Source: Narthecium ossifragum
Lineage: Eukaryota; Streptophyta; Magnoliopsida; Dioscoreales; Nartheciaceae
Assembly (NCBI GenBank): GCA_963920575.1
Contig: OY986972.1
Location: 10,242,010 to 10,306,009 of the forward strand
Reading direction: 5' to 3'
DNA length: 64,000 nucleotides
The notes beneath the pieces are model-generated. The model searched no databases. It was not told the DNA's origin and worked only from the letters and a program-made list of their open reading frames with translations. Shown here one piece after another: positions 44,832 to 56,444 of this stretch. Each line of letters opens with the position of its first letter. Positions within the stretch are counted from its first letter, which is position 1. Position numbers and translations under genes: made by a program.

Positions 44832-45366
44832 TCTACCTAAGACATGGGATCCCAAGGTGACAGCAATTGAAGAAGCTAAAGATTTAACTAAGTTGTCCCT
44901 TGATGAGTTAATGGGTTCTCTCATGACATATGAGATGAACATGGAGAGGAGCAATGATAGAGAAAGAAAGAAAAAGAAAACCATTGCTTTCAAGTCAACA
45001 TACAAGGATTCATCCGACTCAAGCGATGAAGATGATGATGAAGAGATGCAAAAGATCACAAGAAGAATCCAACGAATCATCAAGAATCAAGGAAAGAAAA
45101 ATCCCAAAGGTGAAAAAGGAAACTCCTCTTCCGACTTAAATAAAATTACTTGTTATGAGTGTAGAAAGCCCGGACATTACATGTCGGATTGTCCAAAGCT
45201 CAAGAAATTTTCAAAGAAGAAGAAGAAGGTCAAAGAAGAAAGTGACTTGAGCTCCACCTTCGAAGAAGAAGAAGAAGAAGAAACTGCAAATCTTTGTTTA
45301 ACTGCCTTCGGAGTAAAAGAAAATAAAATTGACAAATGGAGGCGCAAGGTATTTAAAGGAGGATAA
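44832..45366 (+). pseudogene. copia gag, C-terminal part with zinc knuckle
   Basis: Continues the frame cut by element B: KTWDPKVTAIEEAKDLTKLS and LDELMGSLMTYEMNMER. A lysine-rich and acidic linker follows, then the zinc knuckle CYECRKPGHYMSDCP (CX2CX4HX4C), then a lysine run and a TAA. This CCHC knuckle binds element RNA during packaging. Gag ends here with no protease or integrase following. Confidence 0.9.
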
Positions 45367-45446
45367 CAATTTGGTTTAAAGGTAATGGAGGTATGTCTTA
45401 ATTTTCGATATATGTCTCCTCCATTACATCTTCTTACTCCATTTTT

Positions 45447-45590
45447 CATTTAAAGTAATTTCATGTTTAAAAATGGTTTAAGAAAGTTTTTTGTGTGAAG
45501 AATTGATTACTTTTTTTTCATTTAAAGTAATTTCATGTTTAAAAATGGTTTAAGAAAGTTTTTTGTGTGAAGAATTGATTACTTTTTTAC
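45447..45590. repeat. 72-bp tandem duplication
   Basis: Two nearly identical 72-bp units (45447-45518 and 45519-45590) in the non-coding part of the copia element after gag. Confidence 0.92.
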
Positions 45591-46087
45591 AAATGACCGT
45601 TTTAATTGTAAATCTTCATTTGGTATATTATTTTGAGATGATTTTAAAACTTTCTATTGGTTCTCTTAATAAATGTTTTTTTTTTGCTGTTTTAACTTGA
45701 TTCTTCTCCCCCCTCTAACCAAATCTTTTTGACGATGTCAAAGAGGGAGAAATATTGTGATATTAGTTTTTGAAAGCTCTTAAAACCTTATATTCTACAT
45801 ACTTGAAACCTTTTGATGTTTAAAGGATTTACTGGAGATTTCATGAGAATATAATTCATGCTCAAATATCATGTCTCATTTTTCTATACAAAGAGGTACA
45901 TATGTCATATTTTGCACTTTCATATCTTTTGACCTATATCAAGCCTGATATATCTATTTAGTGATATATGACTTGCATGCATCAATGAAATTCATTTTAG
46001 AACATATTCTATGAGTTAAATGGATGCATAAATTAATAGGGAGCTTTCAAGGTTTTATCATCACAATTTAAAAGGTTGCCATCATAA

Positions 46088-46100
46088 AAAGGAGGGAGAT
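46088..46100 (+). other. copia polypurine tract
   Basis: Purine run 'aaaggagggagat' directly before the 3' LTR. Confidence 0.85.
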
Positions 46101-47122
46101 TGTTAGCCCAGATATTGTTATGATGATGTCAATATATGTTTGATGATAAAACAATGATTTAATATTATTATCCTTTAATTTGGAAAGCATTAAAATCATA
46201 TTTAATGAGTTTTTGTACTAACGGTCGATGCGACGGACGATGCATGGATCGATCGTGGGGAATGGCGGTTGATGCGTGGATCGACCGCGGAAGTTGTTCT
46301 TGGGAAAATAGGCTAACGGTCGATGGACCGATCGACCGTGGCCTATGTGACTTGGCTCAAAGGAGCGACGGTCGATCAGTGCATCGACCCTGGGAAGCGG
46401 TTTTCGCAACAGAGTCTGACGGACGATGTCACGGTTGATGGGACGGTCGACCGTGAGGCTTTACGGTCGATAGGTGGATCGACTGTGGCTCAAGGTAAGC
46501 CTGGCGGACGATGTCACAGACGATGCGACGGTCGACCGTGAGCCCAGAAAAGAGCCGTTAAAGAGCCGTTGCAGGAACAGAAACTAGCCGTTGGGAGGCT
46601 GTTTGGAGGGCTTTGAAGCTCAGCTATAAAAGGAAAGTTGTAGCAAACTTGGCTGGGACTTAGAGGGAGCAAAGGGATTATTGTAATCATATTCTAACAA
46701 GTTTCTATCTCTTATTAGTGAGCTAAACCTTTGTAAAACTACTTCAAGTGTGAAGTAGACTCTGAGAGAAATATCTTAGAGAGATATTAGAGTGATTGTA
46801 AGATTGCCAAGCACCCGTAAGCTTAGTGGATAGGTTGCCAAGCACCCGGAAGCTTGGTGGACAACTTGTAAGAGGTCTTGCAAGTAGTGGAACCTCAAGG
46901 AGGACCTTGAGTGAAGTGGACGTAGGCAAGGTTTGCCGAACCACTATAAATCTGGTGCAATCTCTCTAACTCTCATCTCATATCCCTTGTTCAAATATAA
47001 TATCTGCTCTTATCTTTAGCAAGCATATAATTTAATTAGACTCCTCCTATTTAGATTTCCTTGATTGATTTTAACGTATAAAGCCTAAGATAACCCCCCC
47101 CCCCCCCCCCCCTAGAGCTTCA
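46101..47122 (+). repeat. copia 3' LTR
   Basis: 1022 bp. TATAAAAG at 46625-46632. It carries a run of 19 C at 47094-47112 where the 5' LTR has a short 'ccccccctc' tract. Confidence 0.92.
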
Positions 47123-47127
47123 CAGTG

Positions 47128-48840
47128 AACATCAATTAAACTATCTAAATCTATTAACACTAATAACATGACACACACTACTGAACACAAAACAAACATC
47201 AAGATTCTTCTAGATGAACCTTTCAAGAGTCCATTCAGAACTAAAATCATCAAAGCCAAGCACATTTGATCTTCAAAGCAAAAATGTTACTGACAGCTTG
47301 TATATAAGAAGCAAACTACATGGTATCTTCAAAACTTCCTGGAAATTAGCTTGTACATAAGAAGCAAAATGTTACTGGCAACTTAAGCAAGCATATGGCA
47401 AAGTGCCCTTCAGTCTTGATCCATATCATAAATCCACAGAACAACCAAAATGTTACTGACAGTAAGTAAGAATAAATCCACAGAACAAGGAAAATAAATC
47501 CACACAAAGTGAATAAGTAGTAAATAAATTCACAGAACAAGGAAAATAAATCCACACAGTGAATAAGTAGTAGATAAATTCACAGAACAAGAAAGATACA
47601 AAGAAAATAAATCCACATATCCAAGCACATACAACCCCTCGTTACATGGAGAGGGCTCAAGTAAATAAAGAAGAGAAAAGGAAAGAGAAATAGTGATGAG
47701 ACATAGATCCAAGCACATACAACCTCTCGTTGCATGGAGAGGGCTCAAGTAAAGAAAAAAATCCATAGATCTAAGCACATAAACCCAAAAAAATGAAACA
47801 AATCCATAGATCCAAGCTTTCAGTAGTGAAGAACCTTAGCAGATCTGGGCGATAGATCACCGGTAGTGGACGTGGAAATGACACGCCGGAGAGAGCCGCC
47901 AACGGAGAGGAGATGGTGAGGAGAAACCCCGAAGAGAGTTGACGGAGAGGAGATGGTAAGAAACCCAGAAATCGCCGCCAACGGAGAGGAGACGGTGAGG
48001 AGAACACCGTAGAGAGCCTCCGGAGAGGAGATGGCCTACTCACTGGAGAGAGACAATGGAGAGATGGTGAGGAGAAGGAAACCCCGAAGAGAGCCGACGG
48101 AGAGGAGATGAGGGTGGTGAGCTCTAAACCCTAGCCCGATGTTTTCTAAAGTCTCGAGATTGGTATCGCAAGTGAGGGGACTGGTTCGGCATTAACTAAA
48201 TCATCTCCCACTCCACTCAGCCGACTCTAGTCCTTTTTTGGACAGAGTGAAATGACTGAGTGGGAACCTTCAGTCCACCCACTCCCTTCACTTATCTAAC
48301 CAAACAGCTTCAAATGAAAAAAATACTGCTAGTCCAGCCACTCCACCCCAACTTTTGACAACCAAACAGCCCCTTCCTAAAACAAGATTTCTCTAGGACA
48401 CGCACGCTTTATCGAGTCTCCAGGTCCCACATATATTCAGCATTATTTGCAGCCATGGACCTCGTCTGTAGTGAATGCAGACTTCACACAAAAGCACGAT
48501 CTCTAATACACAGGATTTCTTCAGGAACACGTATCGTCTCGTAGATGTAACTAAACTCAGTTGTGCAGCAAACTCAAGGAGTGTCAATATCATTTTATTC
48601 TCAAACATAAAAGAGGCCAAGTAGATACCCATATGTACGGGGATATGATGGATACAAACACCTGATCGCCTTAAAGTGAAATAAACAACTAATGGTTTGC
48701 ATTAGGAGCATAAATGGATTCAGATGGGCATACAAAACAATATACAAAAGGATCATTTCCGAGAATATATTAAAAGTATGCTATCAATGACAGATGAAAC
48801 CCGTAGTATTTGGTGACCAGCAGCATCACGTATTATTGTA
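47128..48840. other. repeat-rich spacer without a recognised gene
   Basis: Holds about 2.5 copies of a roughly 50-bp unit ('aggaaaataaatccacac', 47470-47600) and two copies of a unit with 'ccaagcacatacaac' and 'gcatggagagggctcaagta' (47620-47760). A GA-rich section follows with repeated 'ggagaggagatggtgaggag' (47890-48110). At 48290-48365 the text ends 'aaccaaacagcccc', which resembles the end of a small DNA transposon, but I could not find a matching left end. The 3' UTR of the ATP synthase gene probably occupies about 48840-48983. Confidence 0.5.
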
Positions 48841-48983
48841 GGTTGAAACAAACTTGTCAACAGTCAATCAACAGAAGTGCAGCTTCTGGTAACAAAACCT
48901 GAAAACATGGTTCCTTGGAACAATTAACAGTGAAGGCATTGGCAACAATGCCTGAACGATCAGGGCCATACGAAATCAAGCTC

Positions 48984-51900
48984 TTAGATGAAATTTCGTA
49001 AGTCCAATGACTTCGGATCAACCATCTCCTCATCCTTGAATTCCTCCCTGATTGAGATGAATCATAAAAACCATTAGCAAGTTCCATAAATAATAACTTC
49101 CTACAGTAAGAATGGCAGGTGTTTTTTCTTCTTTCAAAAAATGCGACTGCAATAGGGCTTTTCAGGCTACTATAAGATGGTGGTATTGAAGAAATAGGGA
49201 TGCTCTAAAAACACATTAATAAATTTGTGCAGACAAAGAAATCGGAGAATCTAAGAAACCGTTGAATGCACAAACAGCTAATGAGATGACTGTGCTTCCT
49301 ACTCCGGCAATGCCCATCTTTCCAATTAACTACAAGAAAATTTGTGTTTGAATTTGCTGAAGCAAATTTTAGATCCACATACCTCTTAAGCTGAGCCTCC
49401 ATCGCCTCCACTGCGTCATTCTTTATCTCCTGCAGCTCCTCCTTAGCAATTTTAAATTCCAACTGTTCCTCGTACTTGGGAAGATCTTCCTTATGAATGC
49501 CAACCCTGATTCAAACATCCACAAAACAAGAGTAATAACAAGCAAACTCCTGTCTATTTAACGAGTGGAAGAGAAGGTCAAGTGCATTAAAAAGAATGAT
49601 AAAATCCACTCATAGCAACGGTATTGCAAGTTAGATAAACATCAGATGAAATGAGTAGATGCTATCTTCATGGCAATTTGTGTTAAGGTACACGAAAACA
49701 AATAAATACACCATATAGGCTCTTATTTCACATATGACCTGATTTGGGGGTGTGCTTAAACAAATAATGCGACAAAAAATACGATTCACGAGACCTAATA
49801 GGTGAAATTTTAGGAGGAAATCAATATCCTCGATGTATATATGGAAGCAGCTTTAAAGCAGTTTGTAGTCCTAATTGTGCATGATATATGGTTAATGTGT
49901 ATATGCAAGTACTTGTGTTCTTAAGTGGTGCCTATACATGAATTTACATTTAATTAGGATAACAAAACCATGAATAGGCATCTGTTATGACAACATTACT
50001 GTAACAAGATAGTTGCAGTCATGCTAGGCAGATCAGAAAAGCACAAGTTTCTAATTTTTCAAAGGATACTTACTTCTTGTTTATCTTGTCAAACTCGGCT
50101 AAAAGAAGAGCCATGTTCTTCTTGTCAGACCTTAAAAGTGGCTTCTTTATCTCTTTCTCCACCTTATCTAAAGCTTCCATCATCATAAGCTCAATACCAA
50201 CTTCATCAGTGACGCCACACCTTCACAATTAGTGACAACAAAACATATCAGTTCTCACTAACAAAGAGAGACTGATAACCAAATCTAATCCAACATTTAC
50301 AAGAGTAGTTTTTAGTGCAGGGACACTGGAGCTTAGGGAAAAAAGAAACAGAAAGCTGACAGATATTGCATAAAAAAATCGCTTCTACAATAAAAGTGCA
50401 TAGAAATTTTTTTTTATAAGAATAGGTTTTATAAAGGAATCTTATGCCTCTGCATTGCAGGGAGTTAAAGAAAAATAGATCAATGAAGCACATTTCCTAT
50501 GCCAATGGCTTTGAAATCAGAATATCCAGCTACCTAGAACTTTGTTTGCTCTGCTGCCACACTAACTACAGATTACTAAGGGTGCATCTGGATAAGCTTT
50601 CTCTACAAAGGATGCTTCAGTATGATAGCTGTTAAAAGGATCTTTACTCTTTCGCTCTTCAAAATTTCTGAATATCTAGCCTCGAACTAGTTAGTTTTTA
50701 CCTTCCAAAACAATCCACCAAGATGTTATTCAATAAGTAGGTGTCTAAATAAAAGCATGGTAGATCCCAACATAAAAGACTAGAAGAGAGTATGTACCAG
50801 GGAGAAAGACATGTCAAAACCGGCTAGTTACAACTAACAGTAATATTCAAAGGAACTAAGATATAAACACTGGAGAAGCATATAGCCCCACATACTTCTC
50901 CCGAATCTCTTTCAATGTCAACAAATATGTCCGGGCATCAGGAATGTCTTGTGTTCTCTGCTGGATGGTGTATTTTATACATTGAGATTCAGTAAATAGA
51001 TCAGCTCTGCATGATAACCAGGAGATAACAGCACATATTAGTCCCAAAAGGCATCAATTTGCACAGTGGATGTATCATTCAGAAAAGTTAGCAAGCTTAG
51101 AGAGTGATGATGCCATTACAAAAAAGAATGTGTTACTTATAAGGTGCTGGAGAAACACTCGGATTGTCTAGTAGAATTAATTAGACATCCAGACACTATA
51201 TAACAAGAAAGATCCGTTTAAAAAATGAGAAGATTTAATGTCATACTTTTGCCTCATTGTATCCTTGACCTTTACATATTGCTTCACTGCAACAGGATCA
51301 TCAGGATCAATTATGATCCTCTCTATCTTAAGGACCCCAAGAGCTTTTTCAAATTTATTCTTCACATCGGAAAAAATGCTCTTCAAGATCTCTGCCGATA
51401 AATAGCGATTGAAACTGTTAGGAAAGAGTGTAAAGTATTTGCAAACAATAACCTGCATCAATGAACATAAATACCAAAATGAATCATGGTTAAGTAGTCA
51501 TAGACAACATATTCAAACAAAAGTGCAGTTGGGCATTGAAATTATCTTAACAGTAAACAGGAAGATTTGAACATAGGAAGAAAATTATTTGGTTAAGACC
51601 ATGGAGAGTAAGGCAAAAAGATATATAAAGGTCAATGCAATAGCAATTTGCAGATGCAAAATGATGGAACTATCATATGCTCCTTATGTAGCTATTCAAT
51701 ACAATGCATACAAATCAAACCTGCTGCAGTCTTATTCTCCGAATATTGAAGTGAGGTTTTTTTTATTAATGACAATAATTACTTTCCGACATTTAACTTG
51801 CAAAGAAAACAGCTGGACCACATAAAAGCAAAAGTACTAAAAAAATGTTTACCATCTCCTTTGAGGGGAGGAAGATTAGGTGGAGCAGCTTCTTTTGCAT

Positions 51901-52762
51901 ATGATCGGACTGCCATAGCATGTTCATGACACAGAACACTCTGTGCACCAAACAGCTGCAAAATAACACAGACACCATGAAAAGCTAAACTATAGCAGTA
52001 ATGACAAGCATAACATACCTATAGGTTCTGGTCACAGATATACATACATTTACAAATAATCAAGATTAACCATAGTCAAATTGGATTGGCATCAAAAACC
52101 TAGTATAGACATAATGCAAATAATGGGCACAGAATCATGTTGTATCTCAATATCCTTTCTCCCCAAATCATCTCACACCCTCTAGTTAATAACAGTGTAG
52201 TTCACCAACACCCACATAGCGACTTAGCAGAAGAGTTACACACCAACTAATCCTATAAAACCTCAAAGGCGTCAGCATTTTCTACAAAAAACCAAAATTA
52301 ATCCAACGCTCTTGGTCGTTATGATCGTAACCACTTTGGAGACTAACCAAACTAATTTTCTCACGAATCCGTCTCGTTTTCCAGCCATTTGCACTCCTCT
52401 TACCTGATTGACCCCATTACTCACGGTAACCTGCCTCACGCATTGTGACACCGTGAGGCGGACGCAGTGCATTGCAGTGCCCCACTGACAAACGGGAAAA
52501 TAAACCCTAATTCGCAATGGAAAGCCAAGCTCTAAAACCAGACAAACGAGATTCCCACAACAACAAAAGCAACACCAAAAACCAAATCTCGATTCCATCA
52601 GTAATAAAATCCAAAGAGATTTCCCATCATATACCCAAAGATCTACTCAATCAACCCAAATCAGGCATTTTAGAAGGAAACTTGGAATGTTTTGCGTGAG
52701 GGATCGAGAGAAGAGAATACCTGTCTGGATCGCAAAAGCAAGCGAGAGGTCTTCATCGCCAT
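48984..52762 (-). CDS. mitochondrial ATP synthase 24 kDa (FAd-type) subunit, 7 exons, 244 aa
   Basis: The coding exons in reading order are 52762-52721, 51955-51853, 51391-51247, 51006-50896, 50220-50074, 49505-49383 and 49047-48984. All six introns have GT-AG ends, phases join cleanly, and the total is 735 bases with TAA at the end. The protein begins MAMKTSRLLLRSRQLFGAQ, a basic, serine-rich mitochondrial targeting sequence. It continues SYAKEAAPPNLPPLKGD, IFSDVKNKFEKALGVLK, KYTIQQRTQDIPDARTYLL, MMMEALDKVEKEIKKPLLR, KEDLPKYEEQLEFKIAKEEL and ends MVDPKSLDLRNFI. These match, by recall, the plant-specific 24 kDa subunit of mitochondrial F1Fo ATP synthase (Arabidopsis At2g21870, needed for male gametophyte function), which is of similar length. 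It would act in the inner-membrane ATP synthase. No defect is seen. The start at 52762 is chosen because the exon ends in a good donor; an in-frame ATG two codons later is an alternative. Confidence 0.95.
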
Positions 52763-52816
52763 GATCGGAGGAGCTCTTCTCGTCGTCGTCCTCTTGGATT
52801 GCTCGCAGCTATGACA
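52763..52816 (-). promoter_or_regulatory. residual 5' UTR of the ATP synthase subunit gene
   Basis: Only about 54 bases separate the start codon from the terminus of the LTR remnant. No TATA box fits in this space, so the promoter must lie within or beyond the LTR. Confidence 0.6.
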
Positions 52817-53695
52817 TGTCACATCCCGACCCAGAAAGAACACAGATCAGCAGTTGTTCCAACAAAAATCAACAATCGCAGCAATCCGACCAAGCTATCA
52901 ACATCTCCTCGGCTGCCGGCCGACCAAAGAGGAACAGAGAGATAAATCCAAAAGAAGGGAAGGAAACACACCGACCCAAGAGGGGAAGCAAAAACCTTTA
53001 CAGAAATCCATCACTACGCAAGATCTACGCAAGAACAGCAAGGAGAGGACAAGAACACCAGCGCATCTACGAACAACAGAGAAGAAGGAAACAACCAATC
53101 AAAAACTAGAGAAGGGGAAGAAATCTCAACAGAAAATCCACCACTAACCCATGGATCCAACAATGGCAACAAAGAGAGGAAGCTGGCATCTATAACATCA
53201 GTGAAAACCCAAAGATCTAAGCCACGACAGCAAGGGAGAAGAAGATAGCATCCACAGCTTATCGACGGAACAGCCAAGAGAGGAAGAAAAGAGCCCATCG
53301 GAGGCCAAGAAATCAACAAAGCATCCAAGAAATCTAAGTTCTCATGCATTCAACCCGTTTCTATTAGCCTAATCACAGATTAGAGTAGGTTCCGTACCTC
53401 TGGATCGTGCGAGAGCTCCTCCTACTCCGGTCGTCGACGCCGTCGCCGTCGATTACCTCTGCTCGCGAGCGCGGCCACCACGCTCTCCGGCGTCGCCGTC
53501 GCCCAGCCGCAGTCGTCGTCTCCAAGCTCGCCGCCGATCGATGGGAGAAGCCCAGCCACCGTCGCCGCTCTCTCCTCTCTCCTCTGGTCGCGATCCGCCC
53601 TCTCCTCTACTCGCGAACGGTGCCCCAACGAAGGAAAGAAGGGTTTTATAGGGCCGGTTTGATCGTGAATATTGGCCGTTTGATCAATGTTGCAG
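52817..53695 (-). mobile_element. Tekay-like LTR remnant, co-oriented with and abutting the host gene
   Basis: On the minus strand it ends GGGTCGGGATGTGACA, the family terminus (compare 61767 and 28099). It contains TATAAAA at 53644-53650, and further upstream 'ggccaatattcacgatc', which parallels 63390-63405. A donor-like 'cagaggtacgg' lies near 53395, as in element E ('cagaggtagg'). The upstream (U3) part is cut near 53695, where plus-oriented LTR text of the same family begins. No internal region or target duplication is visible. Confidence 0.75.
53644..53650 (-). promoter_or_regulatory. TATA box of the LTR remnant upstream of the host gene
   Basis: Minus-strand CTATAAAACCC, placed where related LTRs have their TATA-like box before the leader. 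It could direct transcription toward the ATP synthase gene about 880 bp away. Confidence 0.5.
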
Positions 53696-54669
53696 GCTTA
53701 TCTGCTTCCCTGCGTATGCGTATGCGTATGCGAATGTTCATGTCATGTGTCTGGTTGTGCATTAGCTGCAGTTAGGACGTAAGTGATCTCTGGTATCGCC
53801 GTTTGAGGCTTTGAGGCTCGGATTTAGTCTTATGACCGGAGCTGGGTAGCTTGGTCTAGGTTGAAATGGTTGTGTTCAGTCGATTTTGATGATAGGCCTA
53901 CATGACTTGAACACTTGTTGATCGATGATTTAGAGGTGGTGTCGGTTCATGAATAAATTTTATATCTCGCAAGTATACGAATCGGTGTGATCAGTATAGC
54001 AGTAAGACGAGTATCGTGGGATTATTAGAGTAAAACGCTAAAGAACATAGAAGAAAGAAAATGGCCAAAAAGCACTTTGGTACCCTGTAGTTTCCGAGAT
54101 TTGCAGTTTAGTACTTTGTCGTTTAAAAATTTCCAAAAAATGCCAGATGTTTCAAAACTGTTCAGTTTAGATCCAAGGGGCCAACGGCGTCACATGAACT
54201 AATGGTAAACAAGTCACGTGAACCGCATGTGATCTGCAGTAATAGATATGGATCGTCCATTTAAATGGACGGTGGCTCGTCTTCCTCCTCGCCGTCGTCG
54301 TCCATGCAGCAACTCCGCCTATCTACCATTCACCCTATTTAGCCGTCCACCTCTCCCTTCTCTCTCCCCTCACTTCCACCATCGCCCTCCATTCTTCCTC
54401 TCCTCCGTTCCGTGTGCCCGCAGCCGTCACAGCTAGGGGTGGCAATTCGGGTTCACGAGTCGGGTTCGGGTCAGGACCCATCCTAACCCATTTAATAAAA
54501 GTCAAACCCGAACCCGACCCGTTTATTAAACGGGTCAGGTTTATCAAACCCGAACCCAACCTGTTTATAAACGGGTCAACCCGACCCAACCCGCTTAATC
54601 CGTTTATTAAACAGGTCGGGTCGGGTCAGAACGGGTCTACCTGTTTATCAGCAATCAAACATGTCAAAT

Positions 54670-54900
54670 TACTAGATCAAAATCACAACTAAATCAAACT
54701 ACAACTAAATCAAACTACAACTAGATCAAACTGCAACTAGATCAAATTACAACTAGATCAAAATACATCCTCAATAATTACAACCATAGAGAAACAATCA
54801 TATCAAATTACAACCATAGACAAACAACCATATTAAATTACAACCATTGACGAGCAACCATATCAAATTACAACCATTGACGAGCAACCATATCAAAATA
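54670..54900. repeat. AT-rich tandem repeats in hAT element
   Basis: About six 'aactagatcaaactac'-type units, then several 'caaccat-agaNaaacaaccatatcaaatta'-type units of about 36 bp. Confidence 0.8.
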
Positions 54901-55929
54901 AATCCTCAGTAACTTCAACACATAGATAAGTAACTTTAACACATAAAGATAAGTAGCCACATTTGCTTATAATTGTTTCATATGATCAAAATATAAATGC
55001 TAAATAGTGGTGGAGCATTGTCCCGATTCTTCGCCATCATTGCCGAATTTTGAAGTCATCACATCCTCAGTAAGATCATCCAAAGGAGTCGAATTGTCTG
55101 CATATGTTTGACAAAATTGTTTCAATATTTTTCCATATGTTTGACAAAATATGAAAGCCAGAAACTATTCTTTCTCTCATTCATTCAAGGAAAACAACAG
55201 AGCTTCTGTACAGAAACATTTGTCACCAACCAACATCAGCTTTAGCTTCAAGGAATTTAGATGCAACAAGGAAATAGAATACACAACAGAGCTTCTGTAC
55301 AGAAACTTGCAACAGCAGATGAGCTATCAAAGGAAATCGAAATGACAGAAGCAAATCGAAAACACAAAGTGAAGCAAATCGAATAGCAGATAAACTTGCA
55401 GCAGAAGCAAATCGAAATGACAAAAAGAGTGATGCATGTGGTCTATCAAAGGAAAGATACAAAAAAAATTAGCACGAAAACACAAAGTGAATCTAGAAAA
55501 AAAAAATCCACGGAAGAGTTGTAGCATACTAGCATTGAACCCTATTGAAAAAAAAAGAGAAAGATCACAGAAATAGTGCTGAGAAAATGACAGAAAGATT
55601 GAGGTGCTGAGGAAAAAAAAAGAGAAAGATCACAGAAATAAATCTGTTCATACGAATACTACTGAGAAAGAATGACAGAAAGATATAAAGAAGATCACAT
55701 AGAATAAGAAAGACAATATTTAGCTCTAAAATCCGTTGGAAAATGACAGAAAGAGTGATTGTGTCTATATAGATTTGGATCAAGATCAAGAAAGATACAA
55801 ACCTTAGAAATCTTGAAGCCGTTGAAGTGTTGAACCGATCTGAGGAATCAACCTCCTCTTCTCTGTCTATCGGATGGAGGTTGGGAAGGGAGATGCCAGT
55901 GGACTTCGGAGAAGGGCTAGGATAGGAGA

Positions 55930-56345
55930 TCGGTGGGGGAGATAGGGGAGATCACTGGGGGAGATCGCCGGGGGAGATCGCCAAGGGAGATTTGCGATCG
56001 CGAGGGGAGGTAGGGGAAGATCACCAAGGGAGCCGCCGCCAGGGGTAGGAGAAATGGAGGAGAGCTGGGTCTGGGTCTGGGTTAGGGTTAGTGGGTCATA
56101 GGTCGCCAGGGAAGATCGCGACAGGAGGAGTTCGCCAGGGGAGATCGCGACAGGAGGAGTTCGCCAGGGGAGATCACGACAGGAGGAGTTCGCCAGGGGA
56201 GATCACGACAGGAGGAGTTCGCCAGGGGAGATAGGGGGATATCACGAGGGGAGATAGGGGGAGATCACTGGGGGAGATCGCCGGGGGAGATCGCCAAGGG
56301 AGATTTGAGATCGCGAGGGGAGGTAGGGGAAGATCGCCAGGGGAG
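55930..56345. repeat. GC-rich minisatellite, gggagatcgcc core
   Basis: Repeated 'gggggagatcgcc' and 'aggaggagttcgccagggg' units, the latter four times between 56110 and 56230. Larger blocks around 55940-56070 and 56250-56370 duplicate each other. Confidence 0.85.
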
Positions 56346-56444
56346 CCGCCGCCAGGGGTAGGAGAAGTGGAGGGAGTTGGGTCTGGGTTAGGGTTAGCTA
56401 GGTAAGTGGGTAGTGGGTACTGTGGGAACTGGAAAGTGGGTAGG

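Larger units (their letters stand above)
36190..47122 (+). mobile_element. gag-only (TR-GAG-like) Ty1/copia element
   Basis: LTRs at 36190-37215 and 46101-47122 begin TGTTAG and end GCTTCA. A perfect CAGTG duplication (36185-36189 and 47123-47127) flanks them. The primer site TGGTATCAGAGC (37218-37229) matches initiator tRNA-Met, and a polypurine tract 'aaaaaggagggagat' abuts the 3' LTR. The interior, apart from nested element B, holds a broken gag and about 0.7 kb of non-coding sequence. No protease, integrase or reverse transcriptase is present and there is no room for one, so it fits the non-autonomous TR-GAG class. Confidence 0.9.

Noticed and set aside
48290..48370. End of a small DNA transposon ('aaccaaacagcccc')
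   Set aside because: No matching left terminus or target duplication could be found, so it is only mentioned in the spacer entry.
47128..48380. A second host gene next to the ATP synthase gene
   Set aside because: Frames are short, repetitive and without splice-consistent conserved text.
52816..53147. Lysine/arginine-rich frames upstream of the ATP synthase gene, as a possible divergent gene
   Set aside because: The region is the leader part of a Tekay-like LTR on the other strand, and no conserved protein text is visible.
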